Source: Myxococcales bacterium (lineage in GTDB: Bacteria; Myxococcota_A; Polyangia; Fen-1088). Taken from it: a stretch of 64,000 nucleotides of DNA. The stretch is from positions 1-64,000 of the forward strand of contig PLNW01000047.1 of the NCBI GenBank assembly GCA_003142855.1, written 5' to 3'. Positions 18,171 to 26,999 of this stretch are shown piece after piece. The notes beneath the pieces were generated by a model. The model searched no databases. It had not been told where the DNA came from and was given only the letters and a program-made list of their open reading frames with translations. A program made the translations under genes and the position numbers. Positions within the stretch are counted from its first letter, which is position 1; every line of letters begins with the position of its first letter.

Positions 18171-19489
18171 CGTCGTTGCCGATTTCAGCGCCAACCTACG
18201 CACGCGACTATCGCATTTCTGCGAAGACCGCATTGGAGACGGCTCTGTCGAGTGTGCCGGCCTACCAAACCTGGCGCCGCTATGATCGCCCGTCGGCTGA
18301 CATCTTCGCGCGCTACCAGGCGATGCCGGTGCTGACCAAGGCTGATCTGCGCGCACACCAACCTGCGGAATTCGTCCCGCAGGGGCGTGATCTCGCCGCG
18401 GCTCTCGCCCGGGGCGAAGTCGAACTGGTGATGACCAGCGGGTCAACCTCGGACGCCATCACCAATGTCTGGTGCCAGGAGTGGTGGGACGCGTCCGAAA
18501 CCTCCTCGTGGAAATTGCATGCGGCCACGGCATCGGCGCGATTGGGCGCCCACCGTGAGGCGATTCTCGCCAGCCCGCGGTGCGTGGGGTTTGCCAGTGA
18601 GGTCGGAACTCTCAGCATGGCGCAGCGCACGCTCTGGCACTATCTCTTTCTGAACGAAAAGGCCGATCCGGCGGAATGGAGCGCGACGTTTTGTGATCGG
18701 ATGATCGACGAGCTGGGCCGCTTCGAGCCGGTGGTGTTTGAAGCCAACCCTTCCTTTCTCAGTGTGCTCTGCCGCCACGCAATCAAACATCACCGCGCCG
18801 TATATCAGCCCGCAGTCGTGACTTTGACTTATGAGAATCCGTCACTCATTCACTTGCGGCATATTCGGAGTGTTTTCTCGTGCCCGGTGATTAGTTCCTA
18901 CGGCGCCACCGAGAGTGGGTATGTGTTCATGCAGTGTGAAGCGGGCCGACTCCATCAGAATGTGGAGCACTGTCACGTCGATTTTCAGCCGCTGGCTGCC
19001 CGCCACGGCGGGCCCGCGGTCGGACGGATTCTGGTCACCACCTTTCACAACCCCTGGCGGGCGTTGGTCCGATTCGACATGGGGGACCTGGTGCGGCTGG
19101 CAGCCGAGCCGTGTCCGTGCGGTCGTCATCAAGGACTCACCCTCGATGCCATCGAGGGAAGAGTGGCAAATGCAACGCTTTCGCGTGCCGGCCGGCTCGT
19201 CACCCAGCGCGAGGCCGATGCGGCGATCGCCGAGGTCGATGGCATCGATCAGTACGAGTTGGTACAAACCGCTGCCGATACGGTCTCGCTACGCAGCGTG
19301 AGCGACACCCGAGATCCGGCAAGGATCGAGCCCGAATTGCGCGCGTCGCTGCAACGATGCTATGGCGCTTCGGTGAAGATCATTCTGGGGCATGCTCAGT
19401 CGCTGTCACCCGTTCTGGGCGTCAAGTATCGACTGACCAGGGCCGACTTCGATATTGATATCGATAGGTTTCTCGCGGAGCGTCCATGA
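18167..19489 (+). CDS. PaaK-like adenylate-forming enzyme
   Basis: A 440-aa member of the phenylacetate-CoA ligase/F390-synthetase-like group, which activates a carboxylate as an acyl-AMP. Visible motifs are the P-loop-like MTSGSTSDA (about residues 85-93), the adenine-binding SYGATESGY and FDMGDLVRL with a following CPCGRH, a zinc-like motif common in PaaK relatives. The ATG at 18167 overlaps the upstream TGA; an in-frame GTG/ATG at 18134 would lie inside the previous gene. Its stop again overlaps the next start as ATGA. The carboxylate substrate and acceptor (CoA, amine or phosphate) are unknown. Confidence 0.82.
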   Translation: MTSLPISAPTYARDYRISAKTALETALSSVPAYQTWRRYDRPSADIFARYQAMPVLTKADLRAHQPAEFVPQGRDLAAALARGEVELVMTSGSTSDAITNVWCQEWWDASETSSWKLHAATASARLGAHREAILASPRCVGFASEVGTLSMAQRTLWHYLFLNEKADPAEWSATFCDRMIDELGRFEPVVFEANPSFLSVLCRHAIKHHRAVYQPAVVTLTYENPSLIHLRHIRSVFSCPVISSYGATESGYVFMQCEAGRLHQNVEHCHVDFQPLAARHGGPAVGRILVTTFHNPWRALVRFDMGDLVRLAAEPCPCGRHQGLTLDAIEGRVANATLSRAGRLVTQREADAAIAEVDGIDQYELVQTAADTVSLRSVSDTRDPARIEPELRASLQRCYGASVKIILGHAQSLSPVLGVKYRLTRADFDIDIDRFLAERP

Positions 19490-20148
19490 GCAGACGGAAG
19501 CCAGTGTTCCTGATTGCCGGCGATCCCGGCAACAGGGGCAGCAAGTCCGATCCACTGCTGCGAACGGTGTTTGACAATTGCGGAGTCTCTTCTCCTTCAA
19601 TTGCATACATCGGCGCGGCGAACCACGACGACCGAGGCTTCTTGGGCTGGGTGACCGAGTCTTTCAAGAAATCCGGGGCCGGGGAAGTGAGGCTCGCCCC
19701 GACGGTTCGGCGATTCGAGCGCCGTTCTTTCGAGAGGACTTGCCAGGCGGCGGACGCGGTTTTCGTCAGCGGTGGCGACGTCGAAGAGGGAATGAATGTT
19801 GTGGCCAGACGCCGCCTCGCTCCGTTCTTTAACGAACTGTATCGGGGTGGCAAGCTGCTGTTCGGAGTGTCGGCCGGCAGCATCATGCTGGCCCGCGCCT
19901 GGGTGCGCTGGAAAGATGAAGAGGACTCAGTTGGGTGCCTTTTCCCGTGCCTGGGAATCGCCGACGTCTTGTGCGACGTGCACGGCGAAAAGGAAAACTG
20001 GGACGAACTCAAAGCACTGCTGAGGCTTTCGCCCGCCGCGAGCGTCGGCTACGGCATCCGGGCTGGCTCAGCGATTCGCGTGGATCCCGACAGCACGGTC
20101 CAAGCGATGGGGAAGATTGATAAACTTTCCGCGGCAAACCTCCCCTGA
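19486..20148 (+). CDS. S51 family peptidase (cyanophycinase/dipeptidase E-like)
   Basis: A 220-aa class-I glutamine-amidotransferase-fold protein. FGVSAGSIML carries the nucleophile-elbow Ser (about residue 131) of the S51 family, and VSGGDVEEGMN matches the SGGNQ-type motif nearby. S51 enzymes cleave Asp-X or isopeptide bonds. There is no signal peptide. It is coupled to the adenylate-forming enzyme by a 4-bp ATGA overlap, so a make-and-break pair for an amide-linked product is conceivable; that is inference. Confidence 0.82.
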   Translation: MSRRKPVFLIAGDPGNRGSKSDPLLRTVFDNCGVSSPSIAYIGAANHDDRGFLGWVTESFKKSGAGEVRLAPTVRRFERRSFERTCQAADAVFVSGGDVEEGMNVVARRRLAPFFNELYRGGKLLFGVSAGSIMLARAWVRWKDEEDSVGCLFPCLGIADVLCDVHGEKENWDELKALLRLSPAASVGYGIRAGSAIRVDPDSTVQAMGKIDKLSAANLP

Positions 20149-20238
20149 TTGTGTCGCGCCTGGCATAGCCCGCACAATTTGCCGAGCCTCTCCAGGCCCC
20201 GTGGAGTACCATGGCGTCTCACTCAAGGAGGGGTTGTC

Positions 20239-20988
20239 ATGGCACTAGTTGAGCGCATCCAGAACATCTGCCTGAAGCCGAGCGCCGAGTGGCTGGTCAT
20301 CGCGGAGGAAACCACTTCCACCCGAGATCTTCTGATTGGATACGTGGTGCCGCTGGCGGCCATCGCTCCCATCGCCACGTTCATCGGCAATTCCGTCATC
20401 GGTCGCTCGGTCCCGTTCATCGGCAGCTATCGCGTGCCGATGGTCAACGGGCTCACCATAGCGGTCTTCAGCTACGTGATGGCGATCGTCGGCGTGTTCA
20501 TTATCTCCTTGATCATCAATGCGCTGGCGCCGACCTTCGGCGGTGAGAAGAACAGCGCGCAGTCCCTCAAGCTGGCGATCTACTCATTCACACCGGGTTG
20601 GATCGCCGGGGTGCTGCACATTCTCACGTCTTTGAGCCTGCTGGCACTCATCGCCGGGCTTTACGGCCTGTACTTGCTCTACCTCGGCCTGCCGCGCTTG
20701 ATGAAGTGCCCGCCGGAGAAGGCCGTGGGCTACACCGTCGTCGCCGCCCTGTGCGCCATCGTGCTGACGGCCCTGCTTTCGGCGGCAGGAGGCATGGTCG
20801 GGCGCGCGGGAATGATGGGCTCGGGCGGGCTATCAGGCTTGCCCAACCGGGGCCCGTCCGCTGCAGTGCAGTTCGACAAGGACAGCCCACTCGGGAAGCT
20901 GCAGGAGATGGGGAAGGCGCTTGCGGAGAACAACAAGAAGATGGAAATGGCCGACTCCACACTAGCAGGTAACGTCCGTCACCCATAG
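20239..20988 (+). CDS. YIP1-family membrane protein
   Basis: A 249-aa integral membrane protein with about five hydrophobic segments between residues 30 and 200. The N-terminus MALVERIQNICLKPSAEWLVIAEE is the typical amphipathic start of bacterial YIP1 (DUF1282) proteins. After the last segment there is a Gly/Met-rich hinge and a charged tail with EMGKALAENNKKME. A strong AAGGAGGGG site precedes the ATG. No function is known for the bacterial family. Confidence 0.85.
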   Translation: MALVERIQNICLKPSAEWLVIAEETTSTRDLLIGYVVPLAAIAPIATFIGNSVIGRSVPFIGSYRVPMVNGLTIAVFSYVMAIVGVFIISLIINALAPTFGGEKNSAQSLKLAIYSFTPGWIAGVLHILTSLSLLALIAGLYGLYLLYLGLPRLMKCPPEKAVGYTVVAALCAIVLTALLSAAGGMVGRAGMMGSGGLSGLPNRGPSAAVQFDKDSPLGKLQEMGKALAENNKKMEMADSTLAGNVRHP

Positions 20989-21061
20989 GTGACACGCGCT
21001 CTCCAGGGACGCGCCATTCAATGGCCATCTTTGGGGAACAAGGCTTGCATTGCTTCCCGGC

Positions 21062-22567
21062 ATGACGGGTGGTTTGTGGGATCTGATCTCGACGCAAGGG
21101 ATGCGCAGTGGCGCTGATTCGGAACAGGTGACGCACAGCGAGCTGCCCCAGGGAGTAGTCTGCCCGCCTGCACCCGATCCCCAAGCGGCTAACAGCAACG
21201 CCGTGCCCGCGCCGGTGCTTACCCGGGAGGCTGCCAAGCGGTTCGAGTACGTGAACCAGGTTGGCGCCGGCGGCATGGGGGCGGTTCACTGCGTTCGTGA
21301 CAAGAACCTGCTGCGAGAGGTGGCCATCAAGGTTCTGGCCCCCTCGCTGGCCGACGACCCCAGGTACGTGCGGCGCTTTCTCGCCGAGGCGCAGATCCAA
21401 GCGCAACTCGCTCATCCCAACATCGCGCCCGTGCACGACCTGACCATGGATCACGAGGGAACCAACACCTTCACCATGCGCCTGGTGCACGGCCGGACCT
21501 TGGCTGACTGGATCGTGTCGGCGCGCCTTTCGCCGACGCCGTCGGAGACCATGCGCGAGATGCTGGGAGCCTTTCTCAAGGTCTGCGATGCGGTCGCCTT
21601 TGCCCACAGCCGGGGCGTGCTCCATCTGGATATCAAGCCCGAGAACATCATCATGGAGGACTTCGGCACCGTGTATCTGATGGACTGGGGGCTGGCGCGA
21701 CTGAGCGCGCCCGATCGCGAGAGTGGCGACGGGGTTTCTCTCTCGCCCGAGGCCGCGGGCGGCGTGGTGGCTGGGGTGGTGGGATCCCCCTCCTATATGT
21801 CGCCGGAGCAGGCCGAAGGTGCGCAGGGCCTGGTCAGCGAGCGCACTGATGTTTTCGGTCTGGGGGCGGTGTTGTACGCGATCCTGGCGGGTCGGCCGCT
21901 CTATCTGGCTGACTCGATGGACGAAGTGTTGGAACAGGCACGTGGGGGGCGGATGCCCTCCCTGCCCGATGCGCCCCGGGGCGTTCCGCTATCCGCACGC
22001 ATCTGCCAGATCACGCGCAAGGCCTTGGCCTTCGATCCGCGGGATCGCTACCAGAGCGTGCTCGAACTCAAGCGCGAGGTCGAAGGGTTCTTGCAGGGGG
22101 GAATAGCCTTCCCCATCGAAACATTTTCAGCTGGCGAGCGCATCGTGAGCGAGGGCGAGATGGGAGACACCGCCTATGTGGTTGTCCGGGGAGACTGCGT
22201 CGCGTACACCACAAAGGATGGAGTGCGAAGCGCTGAGTGTCGACTCGGGATCGGCTCGGTTTTTGGTGAAGAAAGTGTCTTCCAGCCGGGCCCGCGGGGC
22301 GCAACCGTGGAGGCCGTGACCGATGTGTCGGTTCGTCTGGTGACGCGCAAGATGCTGGACGAGGCAATGGGCCAGGACTCTTGGTTCGGGGCCTTTGTCG
22401 TGGCTCTGGCCAAGCGGCTTGTACCGGCGGCCGCCCAGCCGCACACGGTTTCACCGCCCGGCAGCGACGTTCGTGAAGAACGCGCCCCCAGCCTGTTCAG
22501 CGATCCCCTTGGGCCTACAGCAGCACTTCTCGAATGTCCGCCAACAGCTCGCGCAGGTGGCTGGTGA
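21062..22567 (+). CDS. Ser/Thr protein kinase with cyclic-nucleotide-binding domain
   Basis: About 501 aa. The kinase domain (about 55-340) has the glycine loop VGAGGMGAV, HLDIKPENII (Leu instead of Arg in HRD) and DWGLA instead of DFG, so it belongs to the DWG group seen in many bacterial kinases. A cNMP-binding/Crp-like domain (about 350-460) follows, with GEMGDTAYVVVRGDC and FGEESVF, suggesting control by cAMP or cGMP. The start is uncertain (TTG 21050, ATG 21062 or ATG 21101). The last 53 bp overlap the convergent aceF 3' end. Confidence 0.87.
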   Translation: MTGGLWDLISTQGMRSGADSEQVTHSELPQGVVCPPAPDPQAANSNAVPAPVLTREAAKRFEYVNQVGAGGMGAVHCVRDKNLLREVAIKVLAPSLADDPRYVRRFLAEAQIQAQLAHPNIAPVHDLTMDHEGTNTFTMRLVHGRTLADWIVSARLSPTPSETMREMLGAFLKVCDAVAFAHSRGVLHLDIKPENIIMEDFGTVYLMDWGLARLSAPDRESGDGVSLSPEAAGGVVAGVVGSPSYMSPEQAEGAQGLVSERTDVFGLGAVLYAILAGRPLYLADSMDEVLEQARGGRMPSLPDAPRGVPLSARICQITRKALAFDPRDRYQSVLELKREVEGFLQGGIAFPIETFSAGERIVSEGEMGDTAYVVVRGDCVAYTTKDGVRSAECRLGIGSVFGEESVFQPGPRGATVEAVTDVSVRLVTRKMLDEAMGQDSWFGAFVVALAKRLVPAAAQPHTVSPPGSDVREERAPSLFSDPLGPTAALLECPPTARAGGW

Positions 22568-23894
22568 AACGGGCGGCTTGGGCGCCGTCGTTGGCGCGGT
22601 GATCGTAGGAAAGCGAGAAGGGCAGAATCAGGCGGGGAACGATCTGTCCGTCGCGGCATATCGGCCGCAGCGAGGCGCGCGAGAAGCCCAGGATGCCGAC
22701 CTCGGGCGCGTTGACGATGGGTGAAAACCCGGTGCCGCCAATGCCGCCCAGGCTGGAGATGGTGAAGCTGGCGCCCTGCACATCGGCGGGCGTGAGTTTT
22801 TGCTCGCGCGCACGCTGACTGAGCGTGGTCAGCTCGCCGGCCAGCTCCCAGATGCCTTTGCGGTCCACGTCGCGCACCACGGGAACCACCAGCCCCTCGG
22901 ACGTGTCCACCGCAATGCCGAGATGGTAGTAGCGCTTGCACACCAGGTTTTCGCCGGTGGCGTCGAGCGAGGCATTGAAGCTGGGATGTTCTTTCAGGGT
23001 TGCCGCCGTCGCCTTCATGAAGAAGGCGAGCAGAGTCAGGCGCACGCCCCGCTGCTTGGCCTGCTCGGCCTCGGCCTTGCGAAATGCTTCCAGGTCGGTG
23101 ATGTCGGCTTCGTCGTATTGGGTGACATGCGGAACCAATCGCCACGAGCGTTGCACGCTGGCGGCAGTGGCGCGGCGAATGCGACCCAAAGGCCGCAATT
23201 CAATGGGACCAAATTTGGAAAAATCCACCGCGGGTAGCTCAGGCAGATTGTTCCCGCCGGCCGCGGGGGTGCGGGCCATCGCGGCCTTGATGTAGTTGCG
23301 TAGATCTTCCTCGACAATGCGGCCGTTGCGACCGGTGCCTCGAATCTCGGAAAGCGCCACGCCCAATTCGCGCGCCAGACGCCGAACCGCCGGCGCCGCG
23401 TGATGCTGGGACTTCTCTTCGTCCACCACCAGCGGGATGCTCGCGGTGGGCGAGGGGCGCGTGCCGTCACGGGCACTGTCGGTCGTCGGCTGGTCCATGA
23501 TCACCCCCGACGCCATGGGCAGCGGTCCGCGCGCCGCCTTGCCCTGTTCCCCTCGCGGCACGGGCGTCTCAGGCTGCCAGGGACCGGACCGATCGAGCTT
23601 GGGCGAGCCAGGCACCGGCCCGTCGTCGCCCGCCGGCACCAGAGTCGTCTCGTCGGTAACCACCATGGTGGCCAGCCGCGCCCCGGCCGAAACCTTGTCG
23701 CCTACCTTGACCAGCACTTGCTCGACCAGGCCGGCATGAGGCGAGGGCACGTCCATGGAAGCCTTGTCACTCTCCAGGATGGCGATGGGATCGTCGCGCT
23801 TGATGGACGCTCCCGGGGAGACCAGAACCTCGACCACGGGAACGTCGTGGAAATCGCCGATGTCAGGGACCAGCACGTCAACCGTTTTGCTCAC
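22515..23894 (-). CDS. aceF: Pyruvate dehydrogenase E2, dihydrolipoyl acetyltransferase
   Basis: A 459-aa E2 core enzyme transferring the acetyl group from lipoyl to CoA. I choose the GTG at 23894 because AAGGAG lies 7 nt before it; the open frame upstream runs into aceE. There is a single lipoyl domain (residues 1-80) with the lipoylated Lys in ESDKASM, a long Pro/Gly linker, a peripheral-subunit-binding domain (about 163-200, RRLARELGV...GTGRNGRI) and the catalytic domain with SYDHRANDG. E. coli AceF has three lipoyl domains; one is common elsewhere. It follows aceE by 19 bp, so they form an operon. An E3 gene is not in the window. Confidence 0.95.
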   Translation of the reverse strand: MSKTVDVLVPDIGDFHDVPVVEVLVSPGASIKRDDPIAILESDKASMDVPSPHAGLVEQVLVKVGDKVSAGARLATMVVTDETTLVPAGDDGPVPGSPKLDRSGPWQPETPVPRGEQGKAARGPLPMASGVIMDQPTTDSARDGTRPSPTASIPLVVDEEKSQHHAAPAVRRLARELGVALSEIRGTGRNGRIVEEDLRNYIKAAMARTPAAGGNNLPELPAVDFSKFGPIELRPLGRIRRATAASVQRSWRLVPHVTQYDEADITDLEAFRKAEAEQAKQRGVRLTLLAFFMKATAATLKEHPSFNASLDATGENLVCKRYYHLGIAVDTSEGLVVPVVRDVDRKGIWELAGELTTLSQRAREQKLTPADVQGASFTISSLGGIGGTGFSPIVNAPEVGILGFSRASLRPICRDGQIVPRLILPFSLSYDHRANDGAQAARFTSHLRELLADIREVLL

Positions 23895-23913
23895 GTTGCT
23901 TCTCCTTGCCTGA

Positions 23914-26700
23914 TCACACGCGGGTTGGATCGGCTTTTTCGGGATCAATCTCCAGCTTGCGCAGGGCCGCGCTGACCTCTACCGCGGGAATGGTACCTTC
24001 GTCGGCCAGTGCCTTGAGTGCCGCCAGCGCGATGAAACGCCGGTCGACCTCGAAAAAGTGGCGCAGGGAACTGCGCCGATCGCTGCGACCAAACCCGTCC
24101 GTGCCCAACACGACGTAGCGTCTGACATGGGAACCCTGGGAGGGTTCCCATACCCTCCCGCGATGGTCCGCCGCCGGCGGAGCCGGCGGGCTCCCCACGC
24201 GACTAGACACAAAGGGCCGGATCTGGTCGGCAAACAGGCGCACATAGTCGGTGGCCGCCACCACTGGGCCTTGGCGATTGGCCAGACATGTCTCGACGAA
24301 GCTCAGCCGGCGCGGCTGCTCGGGATGCAGCAGCGACCAGCGTTCGGCCGCCAGTCCCTCGCGCCGCAATTCGGTGAAGCTGGGGACACTCCACACGTCT
24401 GCGCCGACGGCGAAATCGCCCTCCAGCAAGTCAGCCGCTGCGATCACTTCGCGCAAGATGGCGCCTGAGCCCAAGAGCTGCACCCGAGGCCGGTCGGCGG
24501 CCACACGACTTTCGCGCAGCAAGTACAGTCCCTTGAGGATCCCGGGCGCCACACCCGCGGGCATGGCTGGATGCGCGTAGTTCTCGTTCATCATGGTGAT
24601 GTAATAGAAGACGTCCTCCTGCTGCGTGACCATGCGGCGCAACCCGTCCTGGACGATGACCGCCATTTCGTAGGCGAAGGTGGGATCGTAGGCCACGCAA
24701 GTGGGAATGTTGGCGGCCAGCAGGTGGCTGTGGCCGTCCTGGTGCTGCAGGCCTTCGCCCGCCAGGGTGGTGCGGCCAGAGGTACCGCCCATGAGGAAGC
24801 CGCGCATGCGCATGTCCGCGCCGGCCCAGGCGAAGTCGCCGGTGCGCTGGAACCCGAACATGGAATAGAAGCAATAGAAGGGGATCAGATTGATGCCGTG
24901 GTTGGCGTAGGCGGTGCCGGCCGCGATGAACGACGACATGGCCCCGGCCTCGTTGATGCCTTCTTCCAGGATCTGGCCGTCCTTGGCCTCGCGGTACGAC
25001 ATGAGCTGCTCGGCATCGACTGGTTCGTAGAGCTGCCCCACCGACGAGTAGATGCCGAGCTGGCGGAACAGACCTTCCATGCCGAAGGTGCGGGCCTCGT
25101 CGGGCACGATGGGCACCACGTGGCGGCCGATGACCGGGTCGCGGGTCAAGCCCGCCAGCATGCGCACGAAAGCCATGGTGGTGGAATATTCGCGTTCGCC
25201 ACTGCCCTTGAGTAGGAAGTCGAAGGCTTCCAGGGACGGCACGGCCAGCGGGGCGGCCGTGGCCCGACGCGCGGGCAGAAAACCGCCCAGGGCCTGGCGC
25301 CTTTGTCGCAGGTATTGCATCTCGGGACTGTCCTCGGGCGGCCGGTAGAAAGGCGCCTTGCCGATGTCCTCGTCGCTGATGGGAATGTCGAAACGGTCGC
25401 GGAAGGCGCGCAAGGCTTCCTCGCCCATCTTTTTCTGCTGGTGGGTGACGTTCTGGCCCTCGCCGGCCTCGCCCATGCCGTAGCCTTTGACCGTCTTGGC
25501 CAGCACCACGGTTGGCTGACCCTGGGTCGACACCGCCGCGGCGTAGGCGGCGAAGACCTTGTGCGGATCATGGCCGCCGCGATTGAGGCGCCAGATGTCC
25601 TCGTCAGAGAGGCTCGCCACCATCGCGCGCAGTTCGGGATACTTGCCGAAGAACTTCTCGCGCGTGTAGGCGCCGCGCTTGGCCTTGAAAGCTTGGTATT
25701 CACCGTCGACACATTCCAGAAAACGCTTGCGCAGAAGACCCTTGCTGTCGAGCTGCAACAGGGGATCCCAGTACGAGCCCCACACCACCTTGAGCACGTT
25801 CCAGCCGGCACCGCGAAAGATGGCCTCCAACTCCTGGATGATGCTGCCATTGCCCCGCACCGGCCCGTCCAGGCGCTGCAGATTGCAGTTGATCACGAAG
25901 ATGAGATTGTCGAGCTTCTCGCGCGCCGCCAGCGTGATGGCGCCCAGGGACTCGGCCTCGTCCATCTCGCCGTCGCCCAGGAAGGCCCACACCTTGCGAT
26001 CCTGCACCGCTTGCAGGCCGCGGTTGTGCAGGTACTTCATCAGACGCGCCTGGTAGATGGCCATCATGGACGACAGGCCCATGCTCACCGTCGAGAATTG
26101 CCAGAAATCGGGCATCAGCCAGGGATGCGGATAGGACGAGAGACCCTGGCCCCCGACCTCCTGGCGGAAGTTGTTGAGTTGGGTCTCGCTCAGGCGGCCT
26201 TCCAGAAACGCGCGCGCGTAGATCCCGGGCGCTGAGTGTCCCTGGATGTAGACCAGGTCGCCGCCGTGCTGCTCAGTGGGGGCGCGGAAGAAATGGTTGA
26301 AGCCCACGTCGTACAAGGTGGCGGCAGAGGCGAAGCTGGCGATGTGGCCGCCCAACTCCGCGCTTTGCCGGTTGGTATGCACCACCATGGCCAGGGCATT
26401 CCAGCGGATGAGCGAGCGGATGCGGCGCTCGAGGGCCGGGTCGCCGGGCGCAGCGGCTTGGCGCGAGGGCGGGATGCTGTTGATGTACGCGGTGGTGGCG
26501 TCAAAGGGCAGGTGGGCGCCCGCACGACGAGCGCGATCGACCAGCTGCTGAAGCAAGAAATGCGCGCGTTCGACGCCGGCATGGGCCAGCGTGGATTCCA
26601 GGGCGTCGATCCATTCTTGCGTTTCCTGCGGATCGACGTCGCGCGGTTCCTGTTTTGCGTTTGTTGGCGCGTCTCGCTCGGCCGGTTCCCCTTGAGTCAT
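23914..26700 (-). CDS. aceE: Pyruvate dehydrogenase E1, homodimeric type
   Basis: A 928-aa thiamine-diphosphate enzyme decarboxylating pyruvate. The ATG at 26700 with GGGGAG upstream is preferred over a GTG at 26709. The ThDP motif GDGEMDEAESLG and downstream NLIFVINCNLQRLDGPVRGN are intact, as are FYCFYSMFGFQRTGD and the C-terminal VLGTDGFGRSD. Between IRPFV and YVVLGTDG (about residues 830-860) there is an insertion of some 25 residues that E. coli AceE lacks; its DNA holds two strong palindromes. A MITE-like element lies about 60 bp upstream and could influence the promoter. Confidence 0.95.
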   Translation of the reverse strand: MTQGEPAERDAPTNAKQEPRDVDPQETQEWIDALESTLAHAGVERAHFLLQQLVDRARRAGAHLPFDATTAYINSIPPSRQAAAPGDPALERRIRSLIRWNALAMVVHTNRQSAELGGHIASFASAATLYDVGFNHFFRAPTEQHGGDLVYIQGHSAPGIYARAFLEGRLSETQLNNFRQEVGGQGLSSYPHPWLMPDFWQFSTVSMGLSSMMAIYQARLMKYLHNRGLQAVQDRKVWAFLGDGEMDEAESLGAITLAAREKLDNLIFVINCNLQRLDGPVRGNGSIIQELEAIFRGAGWNVLKVVWGSYWDPLLQLDSKGLLRKRFLECVDGEYQAFKAKRGAYTREKFFGKYPELRAMVASLSDEDIWRLNRGGHDPHKVFAAYAAAVSTQGQPTVVLAKTVKGYGMGEAGEGQNVTHQQKKMGEEALRAFRDRFDIPISDEDIGKAPFYRPPEDSPEMQYLRQRRQALGGFLPARRATAAPLAVPSLEAFDFLLKGSGEREYSTTMAFVRMLAGLTRDPVIGRHVVPIVPDEARTFGMEGLFRQLGIYSSVGQLYEPVDAEQLMSYREAKDGQILEEGINEAGAMSSFIAAGTAYANHGINLIPFYCFYSMFGFQRTGDFAWAGADMRMRGFLMGGTSGRTTLAGEGLQHQDGHSHLLAANIPTCVAYDPTFAYEMAVIVQDGLRRMVTQQEDVFYYITMMNENYAHPAMPAGVAPGILKGLYLLRESRVAADRPRVQLLGSGAILREVIAAADLLEGDFAVGADVWSVPSFTELRREGLAAERWSLLHPEQPRRLSFVETCLANRQGPVVAATDYVRLFADQIRPFVSSRVGSPPAPPAADHRGRVWEPSQGSHVRRYVVLGTDGFGRSDRRSSLRHFFEVDRRFIALAALKALADEGTIPAVEVSAALRKLEIDPEKADPTRV
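24127..24189. repeat. Palindromic in-frame insertion in aceE
   Basis: Hairpin 1 is an 11-bp perfect stem with a GGG loop (24127-24137 with 24141-24151; core TGGGAACCCT). Hairpin 2 is CCGCCGGC, GGA, GCCGGCGG (24171-24189). Together they fill most of an insertion absent from typical AceE proteins. Confidence 0.75.
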
Positions 26701-26763
26701 CGGTGCCACTCCCCGTTTGCCGGCCGCAGGCCGGATTGGTCGCTTAAGCGTAGCGCGAAAAAG

Positions 26764-26964
26764 TCAGAGGGCGTCTGAAAAGGCTCAGAGCATGTCCGGA
26801 TTGGCCGCGTGATGTGCCAAGCAAATGATCGTGGGGGGCAAAGGCGACGGACCAGGAGTGGAAAGGGAAGGCATGGGCAACAGCGACGACCAACCGTCGG
26901 GTGCTGGATGCGGCCCGTTTCGCGCCGGGTGAACGCCCAAGACAGCTTTTCAGACGCCCTCTCA
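26764..26964. mobile_element. MITE-like element with 16-bp inverted ends and TCA duplication
   Basis: Perfect terminal inverted repeats start GAGGGCGTCTGAAAAG at 26767 and end at 26961. Both sides are flanked by TCA (26764-26766 and 26962-26964), a 3-bp target duplication of the TNA kind made by some IS5-family elements. The 195-bp body has no transposase frame. It sits between aceE and the carboxypeptidase gene and, with the short flanks, fills the region between those genes. Confidence 0.8.
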
Positions 26965-26999
26965 GAGGGAAAGGTGCGCCAGAGTTGCGCTTCAAACCA

